Shown here: positions 36,835-45,476 of the stretch, piece by piece
Layout of the letters: every line of letters begins with the position of its first letter
Position numbering within the stretch: the stretch's first letter is position 1
Assembly (NCBI GenBank): GCA_964523885.1
Contig: CAZFYX010000015.1
Coordinates: 41,286-105,285, forward strand
Reading direction: 5' to 3'
Length of the DNA: 64,000 nt
Source of the DNA: SHXO01 sp964523885
Lineage (GTDB): Bacteria > Pseudomonadota > Gammaproteobacteria > Burkholderiales > SHXO01
Translations under genes and position numbers: made by a program
Notes under the pieces: generated by a model
What the model was told of the DNA's origin: nothing
Databases searched by the model: none
What the model saw: only the letters and a program-made list of their open reading frames with translations

Positions 36835-37218
36835 TCAAGCGGGGCGCACCAGCACCGCCTCGATCTCCACCAGCGCATCGCGCGGAAGGGCGGCCACGGC
36901 CACGGCGGAGCGCGCGGCATAGGGCTTGTTCACGTACCCGGCCATGATCTCGTTCACGCGGGCGAAGTTGCCCATGTCGGTGAGGAACACCACGAACTTG
37001 ACAGCGTCGTCCAGCGTGGCGCCGGCGGCGCCCGCCACCGCGCGGAGGTTGAGGAACACCTGGTGGATCTGAGCGTCGATGCCGTCGACCAGCTGCATGG
37101 TGCGCGGGTCGAGGCCGATCTGGCCGGAGAGGTACAGCGTGTCGCCGCTGCGCACCGCCTGCGAGTAGATGCCGATCGGCTGCGGCGCATCGGGCGTGTG
37201 GATGGGCTGCTTGGGCAT
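36835..37218 (-). CDS. ridA: Reactive imine/enamine deaminase RidA
   Basis: Hydrolyses reactive 2-aminoacrylate and related enamines made by PLP enzymes. 127 aa, YjgF/YER057c/UK114 family, normal length. The N-terminal region APQPIGIYSQAV, the G-x-I-G-L-D-P loop and the catalytic Arg in ARSAVAVAALPRDALVEIEAVL are present. ATG at 37218 with CCGGAG upstream. Divergent from kup. Confidence 0.95.
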   Translation of the reverse strand: MPKQPIHTPDAPQPIGIYSQAVRSGDTLYLSGQIGLDPRTMQLVDGIDAQIHQVFLNLRAVAGAAGATLDDAVKFVVFLTDMGNFARVNEIMAGYVNKPYAARSAVAVAALPRDALVEIEAVLVRPA

Positions 37219-37321
37219 GGTTGGACTCCGGGGATGTGCGCCGATGGTATGCCGAAAGCCCCGCAGCAACAATAGCGCCCACCCGCTCGGCACCGGGGGT
37301 GCTGGCCGAGCCAGCCATGCT

Positions 37322-39268
37322 ATGATGCCGCGCCGCAGCGAACCAGCCCCGGATTTGGACTCGACCAGCAGCCCTGCCGCCCAGGGCGTCCACCCGCCAT
37401 CGCCCGCACGCCAGAGTCTGGTGGCGCTCGCGATCGGTGCCATCGGCGTCGTCTACGGCGACATCGGCACCAGCCCGCTCTACGCGATCAAGGAGTCGCT
37501 GGGCGGGTCGCACGGTCTGCCGGTCGTGCACGACAACGTGGTCGGCGTGCTCTCGTTGATGGCCTGGGCGCTGTTCATCATCGTCACCCTCAAGTACGTG
37601 CTGCTGATCATGCGCGCGGACAACCGCGGCGAGGGCGGCATCATGGCGCTGATGGCGCTGGTGCGGCGCTCCTTCGACGGCGACCCGCGTTTGCGCAACT
37701 TTCTGCTGACCCTGGGCATGTTCGGCGCCGCCCTGTTCTACGGCGATGCCATGATCACCCCGGCGATCTCCGTGCTCTCCGCGGTCGAGGGCCTGGAAGT
37801 GGTCACGCCGGTGCTCACGCCCTACGTCATCCCGATCACGCTGATCGTGATCACCGGGCTGTTCCTGGTCCAGCAGACCGGCACCGGCAGGGTCGGCGCC
37901 TTCTTCGGTCCGGTGATGACCGTGTGGTTCGTGGTGCTCGGCCTGCTCGGCCTGGTGAGCATCGTCCAGTACCCCAGCGTGCTGGAGGCGCTCAACCCCT
38001 ACTGGGGGGTGAAGTTCTTCGCCACCAACGGCAAGCTCGGTTTCCTGGTGCTGGGCTCGGTGGTGCTCGCGGTGACCGGGGCCGAAGCCCTCTACGCGGA
38101 CATGGGCCACTTCGGCAAGCGTCCGATCAGCCTGGCGTGGCTGTGGTTCGTGTTCCCTGCGCTGCTGCTCAACTACTTCGGCCAGGGCGCGCTGCTGCTG
38201 CGCGAGCCGGCGGCCGCGCAGCACCCGTTCTTCCACCTCGCGCCGGACTGGGCGCTGTTGCCGATGGTGGTGCTGGCCACGCTCGCCACGGTGATCGCCT
38301 CGCAGGCCGTGATCTCGGGCGCCTATTCGGTCACCCGCCAGGCGATCCAGCTCGGCTACTGCCCGCGGCTGATGATCGAGCACACCTCCGAGCGCGAGAT
38401 CGGCCAGGTCTACCTGCCGTGGATCAACTGGGGCCTCTACGTCGCGGTGGTCGGGCTGGTCCTCGGCTTCGGCACCTCCAGCGACCTCGCCGGGGCCTAC
38501 GGCATCGCGGTGACGGCCACCATGGGGATCGACTCGATCCTGATCTTCTTCGTCATGCGCAAGCTGTGGCACTGGCCGATCGTGCTCGCGCTGCCGGTGT
38601 CGGGCCTGTTCCTCGCCATCGACCTGTCGTTCTTCAGTGCGAACCTGCTCAAGATCTTCAACGGCGGGTGGTTCCCGGTGATCGTCGGCATCATCGTGTT
38701 CATCGTGCTGTCGACCTGGAAGCGCGGCCGGGAGATCCTGTTCGAGCGGCTGCGCCCCGGGGCGATCGCGCTCGACCCGTTCATCCGCAGCATCAGCGTG
38801 CATCCGCCCACCCGCGTGCCCGGGACGGCGGTGTTCCTCACCGCTACGCAGGAGGGCGTGCCGCATGCGCTGCTGCACAACCTCAACCACAACAAGGTCC
38901 TGCACGAGCGCGTGGTGCTGCTCACGGTGCGCGCCGAGGACATCCCGCACGTTCCGGACGAGCAGCGGGTCGAGGTCAAGGCGCTGGGCAACGAGTTCTA
39001 CCGCCTGACCGTGCACTACGGGTTCAAGGACGAGCCGGACCTGCCCGCCGCGCTCGAGCTGGCCGCCCCGCACGGCATGGAGTTCAGCCTGCTCGAAACC
39101 TCGTTCTTCCTGTCGCGGCAGACGCTGGTGCCCACCCCGGAGCCGGGGATGGCGATGTGGCGCGAACGGCTGTTCGCGGCGATGTCGCGCAACGCCTCGA
39201 GCGCCACCGTGTTCTTCAAGATTCCGGCCAACCGCGTCGTCGAGCTCGGCACCCGCGTCGAGCTGTAG
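37322..39268 (+). CDS. kup: Low-affinity potassium uptake protein Kup
   Basis: K+/H+ symporter of the KUP/HAK family, about 648 aa (E. coli 622), with about 12 hydrophobic helices followed by a soluble C-terminal domain of about 150 residues. Signature GAIGVVYGDIGTSPLYAIKE near the N-terminus, then GGIMALMALVRR and GDAMITPAISVLSAVEGL. Two tandem ATGs lie at 37322 and 37325. A TATGAT overlaps these ATGs, so if it is the -10 the true start would be further in (TTG at 37355). Confidence 0.94.
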   Translation: MMPRRSEPAPDLDSTSSPAAQGVHPPSPARQSLVALAIGAIGVVYGDIGTSPLYAIKESLGGSHGLPVVHDNVVGVLSLMAWALFIIVTLKYVLLIMRADNRGEGGIMALMALVRRSFDGDPRLRNFLLTLGMFGAALFYGDAMITPAISVLSAVEGLEVVTPVLTPYVIPITLIVITGLFLVQQTGTGRVGAFFGPVMTVWFVVLGLLGLVSIVQYPSVLEALNPYWGVKFFATNGKLGFLVLGSVVLAVTGAEALYADMGHFGKRPISLAWLWFVFPALLLNYFGQGALLLREPAAAQHPFFHLAPDWALLPMVVLATLATVIASQAVISGAYSVTRQAIQLGYCPRLMIEHTSEREIGQVYLPWINWGLYVAVVGLVLGFGTSSDLAGAYGIAVTATMGIDSILIFFVMRKLWHWPIVLALPVSGLFLAIDLSFFSANLLKIFNGGWFPVIVGIIVFIVLSTWKRGREILFERLRPGAIALDPFIRSISVHPPTRVPGTAVFLTATQEGVPHALLHNLNHNKVLHERVVLLTVRAEDIPHVPDEQRVEVKALGNEFYRLTVHYGFKDEPDLPAALELAAPHGMEFSLLETSFFLSRQTLVPTPEPGMAMWRERLFAAMSRNASSATVFFKIPANRVVELGTRVEL

Positions 39269-39303
39269 ACTGTGCGGCAGGCACCGGACACGGGAAGCGG
39301 GCC

Positions 39304-39630
39304 ATGTCGAGCACTGCCATCACCAACCTGGAAAAGCTGCTGGCCGCCGGCAAGGACAGCGCGCTGCTGCGCTTCGGGCTGGGCTCCGAGTACCTCAAGG
39401 CCCGCGATGCGGGAATGGCCGTCGCGCACCTGCGCCGGGCACTCGAGCTCGATCACGGCTACTCGGCGGCGTGGAAGCTGCTCGGCCAGGCGCTGACCGA
39501 GATGGGCCAGGCCGCGGAAGCGCTTGCGGCCTACCGGGAGGGAATCACCGTGGCGGAAGCGCGCGGCGACAAGCAGACGGCGAAGGAGATGCAGGTGTTT
39601 GCGCGCCGCCTGGAGAAGGCAGCTCGATGA
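39304..39630 (+). CDS. Small tetratricopeptide-repeat protein
   Basis: 108 aa, soluble, with two or three TPR-like helical hairpins (LRFGLGSEYLKARDAGMAVAHLRRALELD; AAWKLLGQALTEMGQAAEALAAYREGI). No enzymatic domain. It probably serves as a protein-interaction module. The ATG has GGAAG upstream. Its TGA overlaps the ATG of the next gene, so the two are translationally coupled. Confidence 0.85.
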   Translation: MSSTAITNLEKLLAAGKDSALLRFGLGSEYLKARDAGMAVAHLRRALELDHGYSAAWKLLGQALTEMGQAAEALAAYREGITVAEARGDKQTAKEMQVFARRLEKAAR

Positions 39631-40031
39631 CACGTCTCATGCTGAGTGCGCTGGTGCTCGCGGGTACGGCGCTGTGTGGCCCGGCGCGCGCTGCCGGCGA
39701 TGCGGACCCGCGCGGCCTCGACCTGCTGGAGCGCTGTCACCAGCTCGAGGAGCGCGAGGCGACCGGAATGGAACGCGACCACGGTTACTGCCTGGGCTAC
39801 ATCGTGGGGTTCGTCAGCGGCTTCGCCGCCCGCGACGTCGCCGGCACGGCCGGGCGCTTCTGTCCGCCGGCGAATGCCCGCATCGTGGATTTTGCCGAAG
39901 CCATCGACCAGTGGCTGGTGCGCAACCCGGACGGCCTGGAGAAGATGGGCGCGGTGGTTGCGCTGCGCGCGTTCCAGTGGAAGTTCCCCTGCCCTCCGGG
40001 GGCGACCGGCGAGCCCGGCGGGGATCAGTAG
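39627..40031 (+). CDS. Secreted Rap1a/Tai-like protein
   Basis: 134 aa with a signal peptide (cleavage near GPARA22). The mature part resembles the Rap1a/Tai fold of type VI secretion immunity proteins: four Cys (37, 55, 79, 122) that could form two disulfides, the central YCLGYIVGFVSGF helix and a C-terminal ALRAFQWKFPC. No cognate amidase effector (Ssp/Tae-like) is adjacent, so an immunity role is only a family-based guess. Coupled to the TPR gene by ATGA. Its 3' end overlaps the convergent gene by 7 nt. Confidence 0.75.
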   Translation: MTRLMLSALVLAGTALCGPARAAGDADPRGLDLLERCHQLEEREATGMERDHGYCLGYIVGFVSGFAARDVAGTAGRFCPPANARIVDFAEAIDQWLVRNPDGLEKMGAVVALRAFQWKFPCPPGATGEPGGDQ

Positions 40032-40393
40032 TCCTCGTTCTCGTCGCGGCCGCGCCGCTCTTCCAGCTCCTCGTCGTAGTCGTCGTCGTAGCCCTCGTAC
40101 TCTTCCTCGGTGGCCCACTCGCGCTCTTCGATCACGTCGTTGGCGATCTCGTGCACGCGCGACTCGACGTCGGATCTGGCATCCTGCTCGGCCTTGGCGC
40201 TGGGAAAGTCGCCGTTGGCGAACGCGACCTCGATGCTCGCGTGCTCGCCATCCTCGATCGCGAGGGTGGCCTTGGGCCACTCCTTGTGCAGCGCCTCCAG
40301 CAGGATGTCCTTGAACTGCTCGTAGTCCTCGTCCGTGACGAGCCCCAGCATGTCCCGATCAGCGTAGTAGATGATGTTGAGCTGTCTGGCCAT
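40025..40393 (-). CDS. Conserved-looking hypothetical protein with an acidic tail
   Basis: 122 aa, not recognised. The N-terminal about 90 residues look like a small alpha/beta domain (LNIIYYADRD; QFKDILLEALHKEWPKATLAIED). The last about 35 residues are almost entirely Glu/Asp/Tyr/Arg (EEEYEGYDDDYDEELEERRG), a likely disordered acidic tail. ATG at 40393 with GGGAG 8 nt upstream, which supports expression. Confidence 0.65.
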   Translation of the reverse strand: MARQLNIIYYADRDMLGLVTDEDYEQFKDILLEALHKEWPKATLAIEDGEHASIEVAFANGDFPSAKAEQDARSDVESRVHEIANDVIEEREWATEEEYEGYDDDYDEELEERRGRDENEDY

Positions 40394-40692
40394 CGATCTT
40401 CTCCCTGAACCTCCGCCGCCTCGCAGCAGCAGCCAAGCGTCCCCCGGTCGCGCGCTCCTCGCGCGTCTGATCTGCACCGCAGTGGCGCGCAAGAATAGCA
40501 TGCGGCACGCAGCCCGTTGCATGACGCACCGCTGGGCGGAAGTGCGCCGGTGGCGCGCGTGCGCGCTGCTTCTTTCAGGTGCGTGAATGGCGGGCAGGCA
40601 ACCGCGGGTTGCCGGATGCACCAGGTGTGCCAGCAATGTTCAGGTACCGGAGCGTACCCCGGACCGGGGGCAGGAATGCCGATCGCGCGGGA
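40394..40692. other. Non-coding gap of about 300 nt
   Basis: I see no credible reading frame on either strand. It holds one perfect small hairpin, GGCAACC-GCG-GGTTGCC at 40597-40613, without a T-run. That hairpin lies downstream of the weak minus-strand gene at 40693-41028 and might end its transcript. Confidence 0.5.
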
Positions 40693-41028
40693 TCAGCTGC
40701 AGCGTTGGCGGCGGGCCCCGACGGGCGCAAGGGGGGCTGCCTGGCTGTCCTTGCACGCGCCGGTGCGCGGGAGCCAGCGCCCGAGATCCAGCGGCTCTGC
40801 GCGCACTGCGATCTCGCGGACGCAGGCTTCGTCGATCTCCTGGTCGAGCAGGGCGAAGAAGTCCGGCTCAGCGTATTCCGGAGGCCGGTGCCCGTCCCCA
40901 TTGTGTTCGCCGCCGCCGCAACTCCGCGCGAGGCCGCGCTCGTCGTCGCGAGTCATCTTCTGTCGTCCGTCAGCCGCCATGTAGACCACGCCGTTGCCTG
41001 CAAGCACGGTGCCCGGCATGAACGGCAT
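40693..41028 (-). CDS. Possible small hypothetical protein
   Basis: 111 codons from an ATG at 41028 with GC-rich third positions like the neighbours. The charged central segment EPDFFALLDQEIDEACVREIAVRAE looks like real protein. No recognisable family, no signal peptide, and a poor ribosome-binding site. A competing plus-strand frame (40579-41136) is less protein-like. It may be a decayed gene. It lies downstream of tRNA-Ala and its terminator. Confidence 0.4.
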   Translation of the reverse strand: MPFMPGTVLAGNGVVYMAADGRQKMTRDDERGLARSCGGGEHNGDGHRPPEYAEPDFFALLDQEIDEACVREIAVRAEPLDLGRWLPRTGACKDSQAAPLAPVGARRQRCS

Positions 41029-41124
41029 CAACGCGGCTCGGCGCGCGGAGCAGCAATCGGGATCAGCCGGGCGCGCTGGGACTTGTCGGGACCTGGGACA
41101 ACTTGGCGGGATCTGAAACAACAA

Positions 41125-41143
41125 GGCCCCTGGTGAAGGGGCC
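41125..41143 (-). terminator. Terminator of tRNA-Ala
   Basis: A perfect 6-bp stem GGCCCC/GGGGCC with a 7-nt loop. On the minus strand it is followed by TTGTTGTTT, a U-rich tail, 16 nt after the tRNA CCA end. Confidence 0.75.
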
Positions 41144-41158
41144 CTATGCGGATGCGCT

Positions 41159-41234
<76 letters not shown>

Positions 41235-41272
41235 GTGCCGGATCCGTCCCGGTGACCCGGGAGAAGGCGCGC

Positions 41273-41278
41273 ATTGTA
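41273..41278 (-). promoter_or_regulatory. Probable -10 of the tRNA-Ala promoter
   Basis: On the minus strand TACAAT lies 38 nt before the tRNA 5' end, in the short gap after lgt. No good -35 is visible at 17 nt (TTCGAC). The tRNA could also be read from the lgt transcript. Confidence 0.4.
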
Positions 41279-41301
41279 CACCAAACCCTCCGGCGGTCGA
41301 A

Positions 41302-42105
41302 TCAGCCCGGGGAGCCCTGCGCGGCCGGCGACGGCGGCTTGCGCCGGTACGCCCACACCAGCATGACGATGCCCCCGATCACCATCGGCAGGCTGAGCCA
41401 TTGCCCCATGCTCATCCCCATCGCCAGCAGGCCGAGGAAAGCGTCCGGCTCGCGGGTGAACTCCACGAGGAAGCGGAACGTCCCGTAACAGACCAGGAAC
41501 AGGCCCGAAACGGCGCCCATCGGACGCGGCTTGCGCGAGAACAGCCAGAGGATCAGGAACAGCGCGAGGCCTTCCAGCGCGAACTCGTACAGCTGCGACG
41601 GGTGGCGCGGCTGCGGATCGACCGAAGGGAAGATCATCGCCCATGGCGCGTCGGTGGGACGGCCCCACAGCTCGCCATTGATGAAGTTGCCGATGCGCCC
41701 GGCGCCCAGTCCGACCGGCACCAGCGGGGCGATGAAGTCGGTGACCTCGAACCAGTGCCGGTGCTTGCGGTACGCGAACCACAGCATCGCGAAGATCACG
41801 CCAAGGAATCCGCCGTGGAAGGACATGCCGCCCTCCCACAGGTAGAAGATCTTGACCGGGTCGTAGAGGTACTCGTCGAGCTTGTAGAACAGCACGTAGC
41901 CGAACCGCCCGCCGAGGATGGTGCCGAGCACGCCGTAGAACAGCAGGTCGTCGAGATCGCGCGCGCTGAAGCCGTGGCGGGACGCGCGCAGGCGGCCGAG
42001 GACCAGCACGGCCGCGAAGCCGATCAGGTACATGAGCCCGTACCAGCGCACGGCGATGGGGCCGAGGTGGATCGCGACAGGGTCGAATTCCGGGTGAACC
42101 AGCAT
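41302..42105 (-). CDS. lgt: Prolipoprotein diacylglyceryl transferase Lgt
   Basis: Inner-membrane enzyme that transfers a diacylglyceryl group from phosphatidylglycerol to the lipobox Cys of prolipoproteins. 267 aa. It has the HGGFLG motif (MSFHGGFLGV), the Lgt signature GLGAGRIGNFINGELWGRPT with the essential Arg/Asn, and about seven hydrophobic helices. The ATG at 42105 gives the normal N-terminus; an upstream extension is not credible. Divergent from the 512-aa gene. Confidence 0.97.
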   Translation of the reverse strand: MLVHPEFDPVAIHLGPIAVRWYGLMYLIGFAAVLVLGRLRASRHGFSARDLDDLLFYGVLGTILGGRFGYVLFYKLDEYLYDPVKIFYLWEGGMSFHGGFLGVIFAMLWFAYRKHRHWFEVTDFIAPLVPVGLGAGRIGNFINGELWGRPTDAPWAMIFPSVDPQPRHPSQLYEFALEGLALFLILWLFSRKPRPMGAVSGLFLVCYGTFRFLVEFTREPDAFLGLLAMGMSMGQWLSLPMVIGGIVMLVWAYRRKPPSPAAQGSPG

Positions 42106-42233
42106 GGAGTCTGCTCGGCGCGGGAAGCCCCGGATTATACGGGAGCCCCGGGTGGCACCGGCGCAGACACCGGCTCCATCCCGCGCCAATGGCATGGAAC
42201 TTGCGCCCGGGCTGACCCTCCGGGAGGTGGCAC

Positions 42234-43772
42234 ATGCTGCGCTGGATGCGGGGTACATCGGACCACCCGCTCGAAGACAAGGACGACGCGAAGCTGCTTC
42301 TGGGCGGCCTGGCCGAGAAGGGGCCGTTTCGCGCACTCGAGGAGCTGTCCGCCTTCCTCGACTCGATCAAGACCGCCGAAGGGCTCAAGCCGGTGCGCGC
42401 GTTCGAGATCGTCGAGATGCTCGACCGCACCTCGCGGCCCTTCCTGCGCAAGCTGAACCAGGAGTACGTGACTGCCGACGCCAGGCTCACGCGCTTCCAG
42501 CAGCACCGCCTCTGGTACTCCGCGCACACCTTCCTCACCCAGCTGGGAGAGGGGTACCGCTTCTGCCTCGCGCGCTTCGAAGTCGGGGCCGTCGGCGCGG
42601 CGGCGCTCAAGCCATCGCTGCCGAAGATCGCCGGACGCGCCGTGCGCGCCTATGCCGGCCAGCTGAAGTGGTCGCTGCTGCGCTACGGGCCGGTCGAGCA
42701 GAGCGTGTGGGAACAGCTCGCCCGGCTGTACACCGCAGCCGAGGCGCTCGGATTCGCGCCGTGGCTGCTCACGCTCTACCGCGGCGAGCGCCGGGATACC
42801 TCGACCGAGCGCGAGTTCCTGCGCCCGCTCATGCTGGCGGTGTCCGCGCCCGACGGCCTGCTGCCGATCCAGGTCGAGATCGCCGACCGCCTCATCGCGC
42901 AGTGCAGCGACGCCTTCGTGCTCTCGCCCCGGCCGGGCGAGGGACTACACTATCTCACCGACCTGACCACCCCGTTCCCGCCCGGGCGCATCTCGCCCAA
43001 CCTCACCGTGAGCCCGCAGGCCCGCTTCTTCGGGCCCGGCGAGGCGGCCGGGCGCATCGCCGCGTACATCGAGCAGATCGAGGATCGGGGCAACGTGCCG
43101 CAGGAGATGAACCTGGGGCTCGAGGTGCAGCCCGCGGTCGTGCTGGATACGCTGCAGCACCTGTCCCGTTACTGGGCCGCGCGCCTGCCCGAGCGCCGCG
43201 AGGCCCGGCGGCGGCGCACCGAGACGGTCACGGTGGTGCACGAGTTCGGCGAAGTCGTCGCCAACGCCGGCGGCCTGTTCTTCGATTCACCGTTCGTGAG
43301 CAACGACGAGGAGTGGATCGTCGAGAACGAGAGCGACGGCGGCTTCGGCGCGAAGGTGCCGAAGGCCGTGGGGGCCTGGCTGCGCGTCGGCAGCCTGGTC
43401 GGCGTGCGCCGCGAGGAAGGGGTGGCGTGGGGCGTGGGCATCGTCCGGCGCGTCAGCGGCGACGACCAGGGCAACCGCTACGCCGGCATCCAGATGCTCG
43501 CCACCGGCGGCGCCGCGGTCACCGTGTTTACGTATGGCAGGCCGATCGCAGCCGACGACGACGAACCCGAAGGCGAGTTGTGCATCCTGCTGCCGTCGAC
43601 GACCACGCGCAGCGGCGAGACGCTGCTGCTGCTGCGCCCCGACATGTTCGATCCGCGCAAGCCGCTGGAGATGCACGCCTACGACCGGCGCTACCGGCTC
43701 GACCCGGTGGCGATCGTCGAGCGCGGCGAGGACTTCGAGATCGCCCGCTTCCTGATCCAAGAAATCGGCTGA
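42234..43772 (+). CDS. Unrecognised 512-aa conserved-looking protein, possible PilZ-like C-terminus
   Basis: 512 aa, soluble, no signal peptide. Not recognised with confidence. The N-terminal about 340 residues are mostly helical. The C-terminal about 150 residues are beta-rich (WLRVGSLVGVRREEGVAWGVGIVRRV; YAGIQMLATGGAAV) and recall a PilZ-type barrel, but I do not see a clean RxxxR plus D/NxSxxG signature. Strong ribosome-binding site GGGAGGTGG before the ATG. It stands alone between lgt and the glycosylase. Confidence 0.85.
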   Translation: MLRWMRGTSDHPLEDKDDAKLLLGGLAEKGPFRALEELSAFLDSIKTAEGLKPVRAFEIVEMLDRTSRPFLRKLNQEYVTADARLTRFQQHRLWYSAHTFLTQLGEGYRFCLARFEVGAVGAAALKPSLPKIAGRAVRAYAGQLKWSLLRYGPVEQSVWEQLARLYTAAEALGFAPWLLTLYRGERRDTSTEREFLRPLMLAVSAPDGLLPIQVEIADRLIAQCSDAFVLSPRPGEGLHYLTDLTTPFPPGRISPNLTVSPQARFFGPGEAAGRIAAYIEQIEDRGNVPQEMNLGLEVQPAVVLDTLQHLSRYWAARLPERREARRRRTETVTVVHEFGEVVANAGGLFFDSPFVSNDEEWIVENESDGGFGAKVPKAVGAWLRVGSLVGVRREEGVAWGVGIVRRVSGDDQGNRYAGIQMLATGGAAVTVFTYGRPIAADDDEPEGELCILLPSTTTRSGETLLLLRPDMFDPRKPLEMHAYDRRYRLDPVAIVERGEDFEIARFLIQEIG

Positions 43773-43786
43773 CCGGCGCGCGGCCG

Positions 43787-44671
43787 CTATTCCAGCTCGT
43801 CGATGTTGCGCGGCCAACTGCTCTTGAGCAGGCGCGAGAGCGCACGATCGGCCAGCACCCGGCCGCCGGTCTGGCAGCGCGCGCAGTAGTTCGTCTCGTT
43901 CTCCGCGTACACGATGCGCTGCACCGGACTGCCGCAGACCGGGCACGGCTGACCGTGGCGCCCGTGCACCGCCATCCCTTCGCGAAACGCGGTGACCTTC
44001 TCGGGGAACCCCACACCGGCTTCCCGCCTCAGCCGCTCGGTCCACTCCTCCAGCGTCGCACGGGTGGCCCGGTACAGGCGCTCGATCTCCGCTTCGGTCA
44101 GCGACGAGGTCAGTGCGACCGGCGAGAGCTGGGCGCGATGCAGGATCTCGTCCGAGTAGGCATTGCCGATCCCGCTGAACAGGTGCGGATCGGCCAGTGC
44201 GCGCTTCAGCGTGTGCCGCTCGGCGCGAAGGCGTTCCCGGAAGGCGGCAAGGTCGACCTGCAGCACCTCGAGCCCGCCGGCGTCGAAGCGCGCCAGCGCG
44301 TCCTCGCCCTCGACCACATGCAGCGAGGCGCGCCGCTTCGTTCCGGCCTCGGTGAAAGCCACCCGCCCGCTGGAGAGCTCGAACACGGCGAGCGTGATGC
44401 GGCCCGGCGGCTTGTCGCGTGGACCGAGCCAGCGCAGGCGCCCGGCGATCATGAGGTGCAGCACCAGGTGGAGATTGCCTTCCAGGCCCAGCACGATGCG
44501 CTTGCCGATGCGGCGCACCCGCTCCACCCTGCGGCCGTGCGCGGACTCCAGCGGCGGCACCGCGGTGCGCAGGAGGAACGGGCTCACGACCTGCACGCGT
44601 TCGAGCACGTCACCGACGATGCGCTGCTCGAGCGCCTCGATGTAGACCACGACGTCAGGGAGCTCCGGCAT
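43787..44671 (-). CDS. Formamidopyrimidine-DNA glycosylase/endonuclease VIII family protein
   Basis: Base-excision-repair bifunctional glycosylase, 294 aa. The start MPELPDVVVY exposes the catalytic Pro and Glu after Met removal. A helix-two-turn-helix (HLFSGIGNAYSDEIL) and a C-terminal zinc finger CPVC-N16-CARC with the conserved Arg are present. It is more divergent than canonical MutM (PELPDVV, not PELPEVE), so substrate range is uncertain. I start at 44671; a longer frame to 44770 translates the intergenic repeat. Confidence 0.92.
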   Translation of the reverse strand: MPELPDVVVYIEALEQRIVGDVLERVQVVSPFLLRTAVPPLESAHGRRVERVRRIGKRIVLGLEGNLHLVLHLMIAGRLRWLGPRDKPPGRITLAVFELSSGRVAFTEAGTKRRASLHVVEGEDALARFDAGGLEVLQVDLAAFRERLRAERHTLKRALADPHLFSGIGNAYSDEILHRAQLSPVALTSSLTEAEIERLYRATRATLEEWTERLRREAGVGFPEKVTAFREGMAVHGRHGQPCPVCGSPVQRIVYAENETNYCARCQTGGRVLADRALSRLLKSSWPRNIDELE

Positions 44672-44681
44672 GTGAAGGGCG

Positions 44682-44784
44682 GTGACGCAAGGATGTGACA
44701 GAAAAAGCGTAACAGGAACGGCGTGACGGGACGGCGCGGGGGTCGACGGGGCGTCACGCCCTTCGGTCACGCAGCAAGTGTCAC
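44682..44784. repeat. Palindrome with GTGAC-spaced arms
   Basis: The left arm has GTGAC at 44682, GTGAC at 44695, GTAAC at 44709 and GTGAC at 44723, that is every 13-14 nt. The right arm has GTCAC at 44753, 44766 and 44780 with the same spacing. The two arms are inverted to each other around a short core of about 25 nt. The last GTCAC overlaps the mtgA stop codon. Confidence 0.75.
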
Positions 44785-45476
44785 GGAACTTCCGAGGAAG
44801 GCATGCGCGCCAGGATCAGGCTGGTGCGCCGCTGCAGGTAGGCGGTGTCGCGGTGGCGGTCGTAGAAGCGGGGGTTGGGCACCATGGCGGCCAGCTTCGC
44901 GGCCTCCCACGCGTCGAGCTCCGAGGCGCTCTTCCTGAAGTAATAGCGCGAGGCGGCCTCCGCACCGAACACGCCGTTGCCCCATTCGATGATGTTGAGG
45001 TAGATCTCGAAGATGCGCCGCTTGTCCATGACGGCCTCGATCATCACCGTGATGATCGCCTCCTCGAGCTTGCGGAAGACGCTGCGCTGACCGGACAGGA
45101 ACAGGTTCTTGGCCAGCTGCTGGCTGATGGTCGAGCCGCCTGCCACCACCTTGCCCTTCTTGAGGTTCTTCTCGTAGGCCTTCTGCATCGCCTCCCAGTC
45201 GAAGCCCTCGTGCTCGAGGAAGTTGGCGTCCTCGGAGGCCACCAGCGCACGCTTGAGGTTCATCGAGATCTTCTTGTACGGCACCCACTTGTGGCGCAGG
45301 TTGGCGTCGGGATTCTTCTCCTGGAGCACCTCGAGGCGGTCCTCCATGAAGGCGCTGGTGGAGGGGTTGTAGAAGTTCCACCACACCACATGGGCGAAGA
45401 TCCACAGCTGGTAGGTCAGGATGAGCCCGATCAGCAGCAGCGCCGCCCGCCCGCCCCAGCGCCACAGCTTCTTCAC
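44781..45476 (-). CDS. mtgA: Monofunctional peptidoglycan glycosyltransferase MtgA
   Basis: Polymerises lipid II glycan strands (GT51). 231 aa: an N-terminal membrane anchor (about 8-30), then the lysozyme-like domain with the catalytic Glu in VASEDANFLEHEGFDW, GGSTISQQLAKNLFL and the second acidic motif RRIFEIYLNIIEWGNGVFGAEAAS. GTG start overlaps the aroE stop. Last gene of RNB nuclease-tonB-aroE-mtgA. Confidence 0.96.
   Translation of the reverse strand: MKKLWRWGGRAALLLIGLILTYQLWIFAHVVWWNFYNPSTSAFMEDRLEVLQEKNPDANLRHKWVPYKKISMNLKRALVASEDANFLEHEGFDWEAMQKAYEKNLKKGKVVAGGSTISQQLAKNLFLSGQRSVFRKLEEAIITVMIEAVMDKRRIFEIYLNIIEWGNGVFGAEAASRYYFRKSASELDAWEAAKLAAMVPNPRFYDRHRDTAYLQRRTSLILARMPSSEVP

Noticed and set aside
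39627..40031. A complete T6SS effector-immunity pair
   Set aside because: The partner gene encodes a TPR protein with no amidase motif. Only an immunity-like fold is supported.
40579..41136. A 185-codon plus-strand gene before tRNA-Ala
   Set aside because: Composition is dominated by Arg/Ala/Gly without a domain, and it runs through the tRNA terminator antisense. The minus-strand frame at 40693-41028 is the better candidate.
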